From positions 1 to 64,000 of the forward strand of contig CAMNEA010000009.1 of assembly GCA_946536145.1 (NCBI GenBank): 64,000 bases of DNA, given 5' to 3'. The number at the start of each line of letters is the position of its first letter. Position 1 is the stretch's first letter. The position numbers and the translations under genes are program-made. Origin of the DNA: an uncultured Butyrivibrio sp. GTDB lineage: Bacteria > Bacillota > Clostridia > Lachnospirales > Lachnospiraceae. The notes under the pieces are model-generated. The model had not been told where the DNA came from. It did not search any database and saw nothing but the letters and a program-made list of their open reading frames with translations. This document shows positions 31,701 through 40,078 of this stretch, piece by piece.

Positions 31701-32286
31701 TCACGTACTTGCTTCCGGTAAGGATGTAAACGTACTCGTTGTAAACACTGAGGTTTACTCAAATACAGGCGGACAGTCATCTAAGGCTACACCTACAGGT
31801 GCTGTTGCACAGTTCGCTGCAGGCGGAAAAGAGATCAAGCAGAAGGATCTTGCTTCTATCGCAATGAGCTATGGTTATGTATATGTTGCACAGATCGCTA
31901 TGGGTGCTAACATGCAGCAGACCATCAACGCAATCAAAGAGGCTGAGGCTTATCCGGGACCTTCACTTATCATCGCTTATGCTCCTTGTATCAACCAGGG
32001 TCTTAAGGCCGGCATGAACAAGGTTATGGATGAGGAGAAGAAGGCTGTAGCTACAGGATACTGGGATATGTTCAGATTCAATCCTCAGGCTGAGAACAAG
32101 TTCACTCTTGATTCCAAGCCTGCAACTGAGGACTTCCAGAGCTTCCTTGACGGCGAGGTTCGTTACCTGTCACTCAAGCTCAAGAATCCTGAGAGAGCAG
32201 CTAAGCTCAATGCTGCAGCAGCAGAGCACGCTAAGGAGCATCGTGCATATCTTGAGAAGCTCGTTACTCTTTATGGTAAAGACTGA
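28756..32286 (+). CDS. nifJ: pyruvate:ferredoxin (flavodoxin) oxidoreductase
   Basis: This 1176-residue single-chain enzyme has the full length of the family. It oxidises pyruvate with CoA to acetyl-CoA and CO2 and reduces ferredoxin. The N-terminal domain (YPITPSSVMPEHVDEWA) is followed by the gamma-like domain, two [4Fe-4S] sites (CVECGFCSLVCPHAAI near 695, CTGCGSCVNVC near 755), and the TPP domain with CAGCGETPYVKL, the proximal-cluster Cys residues, ATGCTSIWG and GGDGWAFDIGFGG. Codon use is strongly biased, as expected for a highly expressed central enzyme. Confidence 0.97.
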   Translation: MARNMKTMDGNEAAAYASYAFTEVAAMYPITPSSVMPEHVDEWATAGKKNIFGRTVQITEMQSEAGAAGAVHGSLVVGALTSTYTASQGLLLMIPDIYKIAGERLPGVFNVSARCVASHALNIFGDHSDVYACRQTGAAMLCDSSVQEVMDLTPVAYCAAIEGRIPFINFFDGFRTSHEIQKIEVWDYKDLDEMVNHDAIDAFKAGALNPNHPCQMGSAQNPDIFFQTREACNTGYNELPDIVQKYMDKVNAKIGTDYKLFNYYGDPNAEVVIVAMGSVNDTIEETIDYLEKQGKKVGVVKVRLYRPFSAKALVDAIPDSVKRIEVLDRTKEPGSYREPLALDVIAALKGTKFESVPVFCGRYGLGSKDTTPAQIVAVFNNDTKEEFTIGIEDDVTNLSLDAGAPLVTTPEGTTNCKFWGLGADGTVGANKNSIKIIGDNTDMYAQAYFDYDSKKSGGVTMSHLRFGKKPIKSTYLIKKADFVACHNPSYIRKFNMVQELVDGGSFLLNCPWTVDQLEAEIPGQVKKFMYDHKINFYIMNGSKIGVEVGMGPTRINTILQSAFFNITKIIPEEDAIKFMKDAAQKTYGRKGEDVVKKNWAAIDAGADPKNLIKVEIPESWKDAQDEGLDFKKAEGSRKDVIDFVNNIQAKVNAQEGNTLKVSDVLPYVAGDTPSGSAAYEKRGIAVNVPKWNPEKCVECGFCSLVCPHAAIRTVALTDDEVAKAPEGLETKELTGMPEYKFAVVISALDCTGCGSCVNVCLGNKQGETLKMGAIADNKDEQVYFDYAVTLPIKNDVVEKFKETSIKGSQFKQPLLEFSGACAGCGETPYVKLVTQLFGERMYVANATGCTSIWGNSSPSTPYTVNAKGQGPAWDNSLFEDNAEFGMGMVLAQNALRDAIKEKVEEIVAAGGAAKDAAQKWLDTFSNGAENFAATDALIEALAGDDSDAAKYVVKNKDFAAKKSQWIFGGDGWAFDIGFGGLDHVLASGKDVNVLVVNTEVYSNTGGQSSKATPTGAVAQFAAGGKEIKQKDLASIAMSYGYVYVAQIAMGANMQQTINAIKEAEAYPGPSLIIAYAPCINQGLKAGMNKVMDEEKKAVATGYWDMFRFNPQAENKFTLDSKPATEDFQSFLDGEVRYLSLKLKNPERAAKLNAAAAEHAKEHRAYLEKLVTLYGKD

Positions 32287-32310
32287 TCAAAGATAAACAG
32301 ATAAAATCAG

Positions 32311-32340
32311 AGACCCGGTTCGAAAGAACCGGGTCTTTTT
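32311..32340 (+). terminator. terminator of nifJ
   Basis: AGACCCGGTTC pairs with GAACCGGGTCT around GAAA, followed by TTTTT. Confidence 0.93.
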
Positions 32341-32381
32341 AAATCACGCATAGCGGCGCTATTTTGGGACTATAGAATGAC

Positions 32382-32413
32382 AAAAAAAGACACATGCTGC
32401 CAAGCAACATGTG
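32382..32413 (-). terminator. terminator of mecA (reverse strand)
   Basis: On the reverse strand CACATGTTGC pairs with GCAGCATGTG, followed by TCTTTTTTT, just after the mecA stop. Confidence 0.85.
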
Positions 32414-32425
32414 CCCTTTGAATTT

Positions 32426-33226
32426 TTAGATCTTTGAAAGTGTCTGTACCGCGCTGTCTTTTATTACTACCGTGAAATGCTCGGCCAGATAGTGCTCGTC
32501 TGCAGTACTTCCTATCTCTGTCTTGCCGTACTCGGTAAGAAGGGAGCAGATATTCTCAAATAATGTACTGTCCAGATCTCCCTGATGAAGTATCAGGTAA
32601 TACTTACCCTTTGCCTCATTCTTGTAAAGTGTGTTAATACCAGTAAACTTGCGACTGACAATTGCTGCGAACTTTGTAACCTCATGAAGTGAATCGAAGG
32701 AAAAGATCCTAGATCCTTTTCTGCTTGGGAGTCCCTTCTTTTTGGGGCCTGCTGTCTTTTCTTTAACCTTTTTGGAATCTGACGAAGCTCCCTGAAGAGG
32801 TGAATCGATGAAGTCCGACATATTGCTGTGCTGGAGCTTCTTGAAGAGGCTCATGACATCCTCTTCCTCATCCTCTGCATACTCTTCTTCATCATATTCA
32901 TCGTCCTCTTCGTATTCGTCATCTTCCCCGTCGTGGACTGATGGAGCAAAATTGGAAAATCTTGTATCAAGCTCATCAGGATCCTCGACCTTGGTGATTA
33001 TAAGAACGATACATTCGGAATTGATGGGGATGGCCTCTATCATAAGAGGAGTATCCTCGGCATCAAAGCCAAATTCTATATTAGCCTGCTGCATCATGTC
33101 CTGAAAAAGCTCTTTGGCTTTGTCGGTGCCATATGCAAGTTCTGTTATCTTGAGGTCGCGCTTCGCAAGGTCATCTCTGGTAAGTGTACATCTAATCTGG
33201 TGATCATTGACTCTCTCAATCTTCAT
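32426..33226 (-). CDS. mecA: MecA-type ClpCP adaptor protein
   Basis: This 266-residue protein has the N-terminal domain (about 1-85, MKIERVNDHQIRCTLTRDDL) that binds substrates, a strongly acidic linker (about 98-125, runs of Asp, Glu and Tyr), a Lys-rich stretch, and a C-terminal domain (about 165-266, FSFDSLHEVTKFAAIVSRKF) that binds ClpC. MecA proteins deliver substrates to the ClpCP protease. The acidic linker is longer than in Bacillus MecA. The promoter TTGACA-17-TAGTAT lies about 30 bases upstream. Confidence 0.88.
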   Translation of the reverse strand: MKIERVNDHQIRCTLTRDDLAKRDLKITELAYGTDKAKELFQDMMQQANIEFGFDAEDTPLMIEAIPINSECIVLIITKVEDPDELDTRFSNFAPSVHDGEDDEYEEDDEYDEEEYAEDEEEDVMSLFKKLQHSNMSDFIDSPLQGASSDSKKVKEKTAGPKKKGLPSRKGSRIFSFDSLHEVTKFAAIVSRKFTGINTLYKNEAKGKYYLILHQGDLDSTLFENICSLLTEYGKTEIGSTADEHYLAEHFTVVIKDSAVQTLSKI

Positions 33227-33257
33227 GATGCATACCTCCTGACTTTGGAATACATAG

Positions 33258-33286
33258 ATACTAAGTGATACAGTATTCTATGTCAA
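33258..33286 (-). promoter_or_regulatory. mecA promoter within an inverted repeat
   Basis: On the reverse strand TTGACA (33281-33286) is followed by 17 bases and TAGTAT (33258-33263). The sequence ATAGATACT ... AGTATTCTAT across it is an inverted repeat and could be an operator. Confidence 0.7.
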
Positions 33287-33304
33287 TAGATATATCGTCA
33301 TATT

Positions 33305-33392
33305 TTAGCTAAATCTTCGTATCTACATAAAATCTTAAGAATTTCTATCGAAAATCTTAAGAAATTTCGATGGTAAATCTTAAGATTTAGCT
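33305..33392. promoter_or_regulatory. three phased TCTTAAGA palindromes upstream of mecA
   Basis: AATCTTAAGA occurs at 33331, 33352 and 33376, spaced 21 and 24 bp. The middle copy lies in a 25-bp near-palindrome (ATCGAAA ... TTTCGAT). The outer ends TTAGCTAAATCTT and AAGATTTAGCT are inverted copies of each other. It looks like an array of protein binding sites; the regulator is not known. Confidence 0.55.
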
Positions 33393-33925
33393 GATATTAT
33401 ATCTTTTGTGAGACGCCTTCACCGAATCAAAGATCCGGAAAGGAGGTGAGCACGAAGGGAAATATCTTAATGTTCTATTTCATCTAATTTTCCCGGCCTG
33501 ATCATCAGGCGGGATGTCTTACTGTGAATAGTATCAGGAAATCTCCCAAATTTTACATCAAACAATAAACCTGAATAAACAAAACTTAGTATCTTCTATA
33601 TAAATTATACCATATTTTGTACGATAGAAGACAGCAAACTTAAGGGTCAGGTGGTGGCGTCTCCGATTATTAATATATGTCAAAAGACCTTTCTGCTTAT
33701 CAATTAGAAGACTGCAGGAATTTATCACATTAGAGAGCCTTTTGGTATTGACAAGCCGGAAGGGAATGAAAATAATCAGCAAGATCAATCAAGTTATTAA
33801 AAAAATGAGGACCCCACCTTAGACTATACATATACAGCAGATTGTATCTTAATGATGTCTACTTTCATAATGACGTAAACTTAATAGTCTGTTATAATAT
33901 AGGGCGATTGTAAAGGAGCTAGATC

Positions 33926-35626
33926 ATGAAGAAAAAGGTGATTCCGGCGATTATTATAATCGTCTTTATATTTATATTTGCAGGTATTTTTGTCCTGCAG
34001 CAGTATCTTAAGAAGTATTCCAAGAGCACACAGAAGGCAGATCTGGACGCCTACTTTGGTGTCCGTTCCGAGACGGATGTCCCCATTATCCTTGGAGACG
34101 AGATGATCGATGAACACGCTGCTTTATTCGACGGATGCTATTACATGGATTTTGATTCCGTCAGGAAATACTTAAACGACAGGTTCTATTATGGAGAGGC
34201 GGACGGAACTTTACTATATACAACTGCGACTGAAGTTATAACTTCAGAAATAGGGTCCGATACCTGGTCGGGTTCGGAGGGAACAGGCGCAGCGGAAGGA
34301 TATAAGATAACCCGCATTGAGGATGATATTCTTTATGTGGCGCTCGACTATGTCAGGAAGTATACCAACTTTACGTATGAAGGCTTTACTGAGCCAAACC
34401 ATATGCAGCTTTATACAAGCTGGGAGGATGAGAATGTCGCTACGATCAATAAGGACACGCAGATCCGTCTTCGCGGAGGTGTCAAGAGCGAAGTGCTCCG
34501 CGAAGTGGAAAAGGGTGAGAGCGTAGAGGTACTGGAACAGCTTGAGAACTGGAGTAAGGTAAAGAGCAGGGATGCCTACATCGGGTATGTAGAGAACAAG
34601 CGGCTTGGAGAAGTGACTACCATAAGTCCTATCCCAGCTGAGCACTATACAGAGCCTGAATATACCAATCTTGTAAGGGATCACAAGATCTGCCTGGGAT
34701 TTCACAATATCGGCGGACCTGCCGGAAATGATACGATAGGTGATGTGATATCGGCAGCGAAGAGTCTCAATGTTATTTCGCCAACCTGGTACGCAGTTTC
34801 GAGTAATGAGGGAGATGTCAGGAACTTTATATCTTCTTCATATATTAAGACGGCGCACGCGAAAGGTTTGGAAGTATGGGCGCTGCTTGACAACTTCACC
34901 GGAGGTGACGTGTCAACTTCTGAATTTCTGTCCCATGCTGCTTCAAGGGCTGCCATTATAAACAGTGTTGTCAGCTCTGCCGTTGAATATGGTATTGATG
35001 GTATCAACCTTGATTTCGAGATGGTGGCTGCTGATGACGGACAGTCCTATGTGCAGTTTGTCAGAGAGATGTCGATAGCCTGCAGGAAGGCTGGTCTTGT
35101 CTTTTCAATAGACAACTATGTCCCGATGCACTTCAATGACTTCTACGATCTTGAAGAACAGGGCGTGTTTGCTGATTATGTGATCATCATGGGATATGAC
35201 GAGCACTACGGCGGATCTTCTGAGGCCGGTTCGGTTGCGTCCCTTGGATATGTTGAGAACGGCATTATCAATACGCTCAAAGAGGTGGACGAGTCCAAGG
35301 TCATAAATGCGGTGCCTTTTTATACAAGGATTTGGAAGACAAGTAACGGCGAGGTGACAAGCGAAGCTGTATCCATGAAGAACGCAAAAGAGTTTATAGC
35401 CAATCACTCGATAGACATGCAGTGGGATGCTGCTGCGGGACAGAACTACGGAGAATTTACAAGCTCAAACGGTACGCTCAATCAGATCTGGATGGAGGAT
35501 GCGACATCTCTTTCCCAGAAGATTGACTCGATGAAGGCCAATGGGATAGCGGGAATCGCAGCCTGGTCTCTCGGAATGGAGACAAGTGATGTATGGGATG
35601 TGATCGCCGCATATATCGGCGGGTGA
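33926..35626 (+). CDS. membrane-anchored glycoside hydrolase family 18 protein with SH3-like domain
   Basis: This protein has 566 residues. A signal anchor (about 3-28, nearly all Ile, Val, Phe) is followed by a domain of about 130 residues resembling a copper-amine-oxidase-like N-terminal fold, an SH3-like domain (about 172-230, IRLRGGVKSEVLREVEKGESVEVL), and a GH18 barrel (about 250-566) with GIDGINLDFEMV, the catalytic DxxDxDxE region (here DGINLDFE), and a closing AAWSLGME. Family members of this YaaH/SpoVI type cut peptidoglycan or related glycans. A TATAAT at 33,894 is its -10 box. The downstream sua5 gene overlaps its frame end closely. Confidence 0.85.
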   Translation: MKKKVIPAIIIIVFIFIFAGIFVLQQYLKKYSKSTQKADLDAYFGVRSETDVPIILGDEMIDEHAALFDGCYYMDFDSVRKYLNDRFYYGEADGTLLYTTATEVITSEIGSDTWSGSEGTGAAEGYKITRIEDDILYVALDYVRKYTNFTYEGFTEPNHMQLYTSWEDENVATINKDTQIRLRGGVKSEVLREVEKGESVEVLEQLENWSKVKSRDAYIGYVENKRLGEVTTISPIPAEHYTEPEYTNLVRDHKICLGFHNIGGPAGNDTIGDVISAAKSLNVISPTWYAVSSNEGDVRNFISSSYIKTAHAKGLEVWALLDNFTGGDVSTSEFLSHAASRAAIINSVVSSAVEYGIDGINLDFEMVAADDGQSYVQFVREMSIACRKAGLVFSIDNYVPMHFNDFYDLEEQGVFADYVIIMGYDEHYGGSSEAGSVASLGYVENGIINTLKEVDESKVINAVPFYTRIWKTSNGEVTSEAVSMKNAKEFIANHSIDMQWDAAAGQNYGEFTSSNGTLNQIWMEDATSLSQKIDSMKANGIAGIAAWSLGMETSDVWDVIAAYIGG

Positions 35627-35655
35627 TACAATACAGTCAGGATGGGTTAATACTT

Positions 35656-36714
35656 TTGAACACTGAGATCATAAAAATAGATGAACACAATATTGATGAC
35701 AAGGCAAAAGAGGCAATAGGAAGAGCCGGGAGGATAATAAGGGACGGCGGACTGGTTGCCTTCCCGACAGAGACGGTCTACGGACTGGGAGGAGACGCTC
35801 TTAATCCGGAATCGTCGAGGAAGATATATGCAGCCAAGGGACGTCCTTCAGACAACCCGCTGATAGTACATGTGGCAGAGGTAAAAGATGTCGAGTCCAT
35901 AGTTAAGGAAGTGCCGGATGAAGCCTACAGGCTTTTTGATGCATTCTGGCCGGGACCTCTTACCATCATCATGAATAAGAATGAGAAGGTTCCATACGAG
36001 ACGACGGGAGGACTTGATACGGTCGCCATAAGGATGCCGTCTAACCTGATCGCAAGGGAACTGATACGACAGTCGGGGGGATATATAGCTGCGCCAAGTG
36101 CCAATACTTCAGGCCGTCCGAGTCCCACACTTGCAAGATACTGCGTTGAGGATCTGTCCGGGAAGATAGAGATGATACTTGACGGCGGGCAGGTTGGAAT
36201 AGGACTTGAATCAACCATTGTCGATCTTACTTCCGGCGAACCTATGATCTTAAGACCCGGATATATTACCAGGGAGATGCTAAGCAGCGTCCTTGGGGCT
36301 GTAGCCGTAGACAGGACCATTATAGACAGCAGTTCGCCGGCAAAGCCCAAGGCACCGGGGATGAAGTACAGGCACTATGCGCCAAGAGGCGTTCTTACTA
36401 TAGTACAGGGACCTTCGGAGGATGTGGTAAGATATATCAACGCCAAGAGCGTTGAGGCATCGAATGAAGGAAAAAGAGTCGGTGTGATTGCAACTGACCT
36501 GACAAAGGAGCGCTATAAGGCAGAAGTGGTCAAAAGCGTCGGCAGCAGGGAGGATGAGAGCATGATAGCGCATGAACTCTTTAAGGTCCTTCGGGAATTT
36601 GATGATGAGAACATAGATGTGATGTTTTCGGAGTCATTTGATGACAGCGGTATAGGGCAGGCCATTATGAACAGGCTTTTAAAGGCAGCCGGTCATAATG
36701 TTGTTGCGCTGTAA
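35656..36714 (+). CDS. ywlC: threonylcarbamoyl-AMP synthase, Sua5/YwlC type
   Basis: This protein has about 352 residues. The YrdC/Sua5 domain (about 15-210) has GGLVAFPTETVYGLGGDALNPE, KGRPSDNPLIVHV and PSANTSGRPSPT, and a C-terminal Sua5 domain (about 230-350) follows. It makes threonylcarbamoyl-AMP for the t6A modification of tRNAs reading ANN codons. The start is uncertain: a TTG at 35656 (MNTEIIKIDEHN) avoids overlap with the previous gene and fits the family; the frame is open further upstream. It begins an operon with rpiB and upp. Confidence 0.9.
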   Translation: MNTEIIKIDEHNIDDKAKEAIGRAGRIIRDGGLVAFPTETVYGLGGDALNPESSRKIYAAKGRPSDNPLIVHVAEVKDVESIVKEVPDEAYRLFDAFWPGPLTIIMNKNEKVPYETTGGLDTVAIRMPSNLIARELIRQSGGYIAAPSANTSGRPSPTLARYCVEDLSGKIEMILDGGQVGIGLESTIVDLTSGEPMILRPGYITREMLSSVLGAVAVDRTIIDSSSPAKPKAPGMKYRHYAPRGVLTIVQGPSEDVVRYINAKSVEASNEGKRVGVIATDLTKERYKAEVVKSVGSREDESMIAHELFKVLREFDDENIDVMFSESFDDSGIGQAIMNRLLKAAGHNVVAL

Positions 36715-36763
36715 ATGGTTATAACTGATATAATATTAAGAAAGAGAAAAAGAGGAGAAAAAG

Positions 36764-37192
36764 ATGATTGCAGTGGGAAGTGACCACGGTGGATATGCAC
36801 TCAAGGAAGCTGTCAAGAAACACCTGACAGAGAGGGGCATAGAGTTTAAGGATTTTGGAACTGACGGACTTGCGTCCTGCGATTACCCGGAGTTTGGCAG
36901 GGCTGCGGCAGAGGCTGTTGCGAGCGGTGAGTGCGAGAAGGGTATCGTTATCTGCACTACAGGCATTGGCATTTCAATAGTTGCCAACAAGGTAAAGGGC
37001 ATAAGATGTGCTCTTTGCTCAGAGACTACAACAGCAAGACTTACAAGAGAGCACAATGATGCGAACATGCTTGCTCTGGGCGGAGGATTTACAGGAGAAC
37101 TTCTTGCAAATGAAATAGTGGATGTTTTCCTTGATACAGAGTTCTCAGGACTTGAGAAGCATAGCCGCAGAATTTCAAAAATTGAAGATTAA
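36764..37192 (+). CDS. rpiB: ribose-5-phosphate isomerase B
   Basis: This 142-residue protein of LacA/RpiB type interconverts ribose 5-phosphate and ribulose 5-phosphate. Motifs are GSDHGGYALK at the start, DYPEFGRAAAEAVASGE, the catalytic Cys region GIVICTTGIGISIVANK and REHNDANMLALGG. AGAGGAG is the ribosome binding site. A TATAAT lies 30 bases upstream, so it may have its own promoter. Confidence 0.95.
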   Translation: MIAVGSDHGGYALKEAVKKHLTERGIEFKDFGTDGLASCDYPEFGRAAAEAVASGECEKGIVICTTGIGISIVANKVKGIRCALCSETTTARLTREHNDANMLALGGGFTGELLANEIVDVFLDTEFSGLEKHSRRISKIED

Positions 37193-37213
37193 GAGCAAAA
37201 GAAGGAGGGGAGC

Positions 37214-37843
37214 ATGAGTAAAGTTGTAATTATGGATCATCCGCTGATCCAGCATAAGATTGGATATATCAGGAGGACTGATACAGGAACGAGAGATTTC
37301 AGGGCAGCTATCAGTGAGATAGCAACACTTATCTGCTATGAGGCGACAAGGGATCTTCCGCTCAGGGATGTTGAGATCGAGACACCTATCTGCAAGACAA
37401 CAGTCAAGGAACTGAAGGGCAGAAAGCTCTGCATTGTGCCTATCTTAAGAGCGGGACTTGGCATGGTAGACGGAATGCTGGTACTCATACCTGCAGCCAA
37501 GGTCGGCCATATAGGTCTTTACAGGGATCCTGAGACACTTAAGCCTGTGGAATATTACTGCAAGATGCCTGCTGACGTATCTGAGAGGGAGATCTTTGTT
37601 GTGGATCCTATGCTCGCAACAGGCGGATCATCTGTTGCTGCCATTCAGATGCTCAAGGACAGGGGATGCACCAAGATACATTTCATGTGCATTATCGCCG
37701 CTCCCGAGGGACTTAAGGCGATGCAGGAAGCTCATCCTGACGTAGATATCTATGTAGGCGCTCTTGATGAGAAGCTCAATGAGCATGGATATATCGTGCC
37801 CGGACTTGGAGATGCCGGCGACAGAATATTTGGAACCAAGTGA
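37214..37843 (+). CDS. upp: uracil phosphoribosyltransferase
   Basis: This 209-residue protein converts uracil and PRPP to UMP in pyrimidine salvage. It has the N-terminal [14 protein letters not shown] and the PRPP loop [16 protein letters not shown], and ends in [14 protein letters not shown], the uracil-binding region. It follows rpiB by 21 bases with GGAGGGG as ribosome binding site. Confidence 0.97.
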   Translation: MSKVVIMDHPLIQHKIGYIRRTDTGTRDFRAAISEIATLICYEATRDLPLRDVEIETPICKTTVKELKGRKLCIVPILRAGLGMVDGMLVLIPAAKVGHIGLYRDPETLKPVEYYCKMPADVSEREIFVVDPMLATGGSSVAAIQMLKDRGCTKIHFMCIIAAPEGLKAMQEAHPDVDIYVGALDEKLNEHGYIVPGLGDAGDRIFGTK

Positions 37844-37911
37844 TCAGGCATGGCGCGTCAGCTGGATAAGATACAGCTGCGAACGGTTAATCGTCTTTGG
37901 AAGGAGTCTGC

Positions 37912-38391
37912 ATGAAAAGAGAAGGATACATTTCATGGGATGAATACTTTATGGGGGTTGCAAAGCTTGCGGCCATGAGATCCAAGGATCCCAATACACA
38001 GGTCGGGAGCTGCATTGTAAGCCAGGACAACAACATAATGTCCATGGGCTACAACGGATTCCCCAAGGGCTGCTCTGATGAGGAGTTTCCCTGGGAGAGA
38101 GAAGGGGATGAGCTTGATACCAAGTACCCTTATGTGACCCACAGTGAGCTCAATGCGATCCTGAACTACCGCGGAGGGAGCCTTGTCGGGAGCAAGATCT
38201 ATGTATCTCTTTTTCCCTGCAATGAATGTGCCAAGGCAATAATCCAGGCCGGGATAAAGACAGTTGTGTATGACAGTGATAAATACAGTGACACTCCTGC
38301 CACCAAGGCATCAAAGAAGATGTTTGATGCTGCAGGTGTAAGATACTATCAGTACCAGCCCAGCGGAAGGAGCATTAAGATTACGATATAA
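37912..38391 (+). CDS. comEB: deoxycytidylate (dCMP) deaminase, ComEB type
   Basis: This 159-residue zinc enzyme converts dCMP to dUMP for dTMP synthesis. The zinc site and catalytic Glu are in HSELNAI and PCNECAKAI, with an extra Cys/His region (GSCIVSQDNN, GCSDEEFPWER) typical of the allosteric family. AAGGAG at 37901-37906 supports the ATG at 37912. It continues the nucleotide-metabolism operon started by sua5-rpiB-upp. Confidence 0.94.
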   Translation: MKREGYISWDEYFMGVAKLAAMRSKDPNTQVGSCIVSQDNNIMSMGYNGFPKGCSDEEFPWEREGDELDTKYPYVTHSELNAILNYRGGSLVGSKIYVSLFPCNECAKAIIQAGIKTVVYDSDKYSDTPATKASKKMFDAAGVRYYQYQPSGRSIKITI

Positions 38392-38395
38392 GATC

Positions 38396-39565
38396 ATGAG
38401 CAGAGGGCGTTTCAAAGTGAAAGGAAACTTCATAATTTTAGCGACAGTGATAGCTCTGGTGCTGTCACTGCCGTTTGATTCTTTCGCGACTGAGACTACG
38501 AGAAAAAAGCTTGATGATGCCAAGAAAGCCAAACAGGAATCAGAGAGCCAGCTCGATGATACCAAGGAAGACCTTGTCGAGATGCATGAGGAGAAGGCAT
38601 CCCTCCAGGGACAGCTGAACAACCTCAACTCACAGCTCAATGAAGTGAGCAACAACCTTGAGTCTCTCGAGGAACAGATAGGTGACAAGGAAACCGACAT
38701 TGAGAACACCCAGATGGAGCTCGAGGCAGCAAGACAGAGAGAGGCTGACCAGTACGCTTCCATGAAGAAGCGTATACAGTTCATGTATGAGAAGCAGAAA
38801 TTCGTAATGGTTGGGATGTTCCTCGGGGCGGAGAATTTTGGAGATTTTCTGAATCAGAACAATTATATAGAGCAGCTTTCTGCCTACGACAGAAAAATGT
38901 TCAACGAATACATTGAAACGAGACAGCTTATAGAGGAAAAAGAGGCATCGCTTAAGGAAGAGAGAGAACTTCTCGAGGAGTACAAGGTCAAGGAGCAGGC
39001 AGAGCAGAACAGGGTTTCGGGGCTTGTCAACCAGACATCGGGTTCCATAAGGCAGTATGCCAATGATATCTCGGATGCAGAGGCCAGGGCGCAGGAGCTG
39101 GAGGACCAGATAAGGGCGCAGGAGGCAGACATCAAGAAACTGGAGGCCAAACTTGCTGAGGAGATCAGGCTGTCCAAGCTCGCAGCAGCCTCCAAGTGGA
39201 GGGATATTTCCGAGGTGACTTTTGCAGATGGTGACCGCAAGCTTCTCGCCAACATCATATACTGTGAGGCGGGTTCGGAGCCCTATGAGGGACAGGTGGC
39301 CGTAGGGGCTGTAGTTATCAACAGAGTGCTCAGCTCAGTCTACCCTGATACTGTTGTCGGCGTTATATATCAGGACAGGCAGTTTTCGCCTGTTGCAAGC
39401 GGAAGGCTTGCGCTTGCACTTGCGAGCGACAAAGCAACAGCGGCCTGTTATAAGGCCGCCGATGAAGCTATGACTGGATATTCAAATGTTGGAAACTGTG
39501 TATATTTCAGGACACCCATACCGGGGCTCTCCGGCACAAGGATAGGCGGACACATCTTTTACTGA
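38396..39565 (+). CDS. exported coiled-coil protein with SleB-like cell wall hydrolase domain
   Basis: This protein has 389 residues. The signal peptide (about 1-32, IILATVIALVLSLPFDSFA) is followed by long coiled coils (about 35-265) of the kind found in CwlO/PcsB proteins, and a C-terminal SleB/CwlJ-type domain (about 280-389) with NIIYCEAGSEPYEGQVAVGAV, NRVLSSVYPDTV and FSPVASG. The Glu in CEAG is the proposed catalytic residue. The coiled coil suggests control by the FtsEX-type divisome as in PcsB, which is inference. A related domain ends the gene at 61517. Its stop overlaps the convergent DUF402 gene by seven bases. Confidence 0.85.
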   Translation: MSRGRFKVKGNFIILATVIALVLSLPFDSFATETTRKKLDDAKKAKQESESQLDDTKEDLVEMHEEKASLQGQLNNLNSQLNEVSNNLESLEEQIGDKETDIENTQMELEAARQREADQYASMKKRIQFMYEKQKFVMVGMFLGAENFGDFLNQNNYIEQLSAYDRKMFNEYIETRQLIEEKEASLKEERELLEEYKVKEQAEQNRVSGLVNQTSGSIRQYANDISDAEARAQELEDQIRAQEADIKKLEAKLAEEIRLSKLAAASKWRDISEVTFADGDRKLLANIIYCEAGSEPYEGQVAVGAVVINRVLSSVYPDTVVGVIYQDRQFSPVASGRLALALASDKATAACYKAADEAMTGYSNVGNCVYFRTPIPGLSGTRIGGHIFY

Positions 39566-40041
39566 TTTATCAGATCTTCTATCGGAGCCGCCAGAGGCTC
39601 AATACCATCTGAATAGATTTCATTCAGGAGCCTGTTCAGGGAGAGCAGGCTCTTTTTAAGAAGATGCTCGTCGATGAGACGCTTCTCATAAGCTTCAGAT
39701 AGTTCATCGAGATCAACCACGCGTATCCGGCCTTCGGGAGATATCTTGACATCTGCAAGAAGGTCTATGACCAGAAGAGAGTTATCCTGACTGTTCATCT
39801 CGTAGGTCACAATGTCGCAGTACCAGCACAATAAAGAGCCATCACTTTTTAGGAACTTACTGACTTTGTAGCCGCGATCCAGATAATAGCAGGAATAGCC
39901 GTTTGATAAGTCGCTACGGGTTCTTATTGTCTTCCATTTGGTCACAATAACAGAATCGGTGCGTTTAATGATGATATCATCTTTTAATTCGACGCATTCA
40001 TCGGGGATGAAGCGCCTTCGAAATAAAGTCAGATTATTCAT
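39559..40041 (-). CDS. DUF402 domain protein
   Basis: This 160-residue protein matches the DUF402/FomD-like pattern: YYLDRGYKVSKFLKSDGSLLCWYCDIV then LLVIDLLADVKISPEGRIRVVDLDEL. Some relatives are nucleoside tri- or diphosphate phosphatases with a metal site made of Asp and Glu residues in exactly these segments. It is transcribed alone against its neighbours and shares seven bases with the gene at 38396. Its start lies 37 bases from the divergent gene at 40079. Confidence 0.8.
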   Translation of the reverse strand: MNNLTLFRRRFIPDECVELKDDIIIKRTDSVIVTKWKTIRTRSDLSNGYSCYYLDRGYKVSKFLKSDGSLLCWYCDIVTYEMNSQDNSLLVIDLLADVKISPEGRIRVVDLDELSEAYEKRLIDEHLLKKSLLSLNRLLNEIYSDGIEPLAAPIEDLINQ

Positions 40042-40078
40042 ACAAAAATAATACTCTTACACAAATTGAAAGTCAATT

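Larger units (their letters stand above)
33227..33925. other. 700-base gap between mecA and the GH18 gene
   Basis: No convincing gene. From left: the mecA promoter, the TCTTAAGA array, a stretch at about 33,410-33,520 with pairing potential (GCCTTC/GAAGG, CACC/GGTG, and GCCTGATC/ATCAGGC near 33,496-33,510), and an extended -10 like box TGGTATAAT on the reverse strand near 33,610. AT-rich unremarkable DNA follows, then a TATAAT at 33,894-33,899 for the GH18 gene. A short leader RNA is possible but I recognise no known riboswitch. Confidence 0.45.

Noticed and set aside
32808-33104. Serine-rich forward frame opposite mecA
   Set aside because: Its Ser/Tyr runs are the complement of the Asp/Glu codons of the MecA acidic linker.
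33410-33520. Riboswitch in the mecA-GH18 gap
   Set aside because: Some pairing is possible, but I find none of the conserved cores of TPP, cyclic di-GMP, cyclic di-AMP, PreQ1 or other classes, and its transcript direction is unclear.
33558-33788. 76-codon reverse frame in the mecA-GH18 gap
   Set aside because: No ribosome binding site, AT-driven hydrophobic composition, no recognisable motif; the gap looks regulatory or empty.
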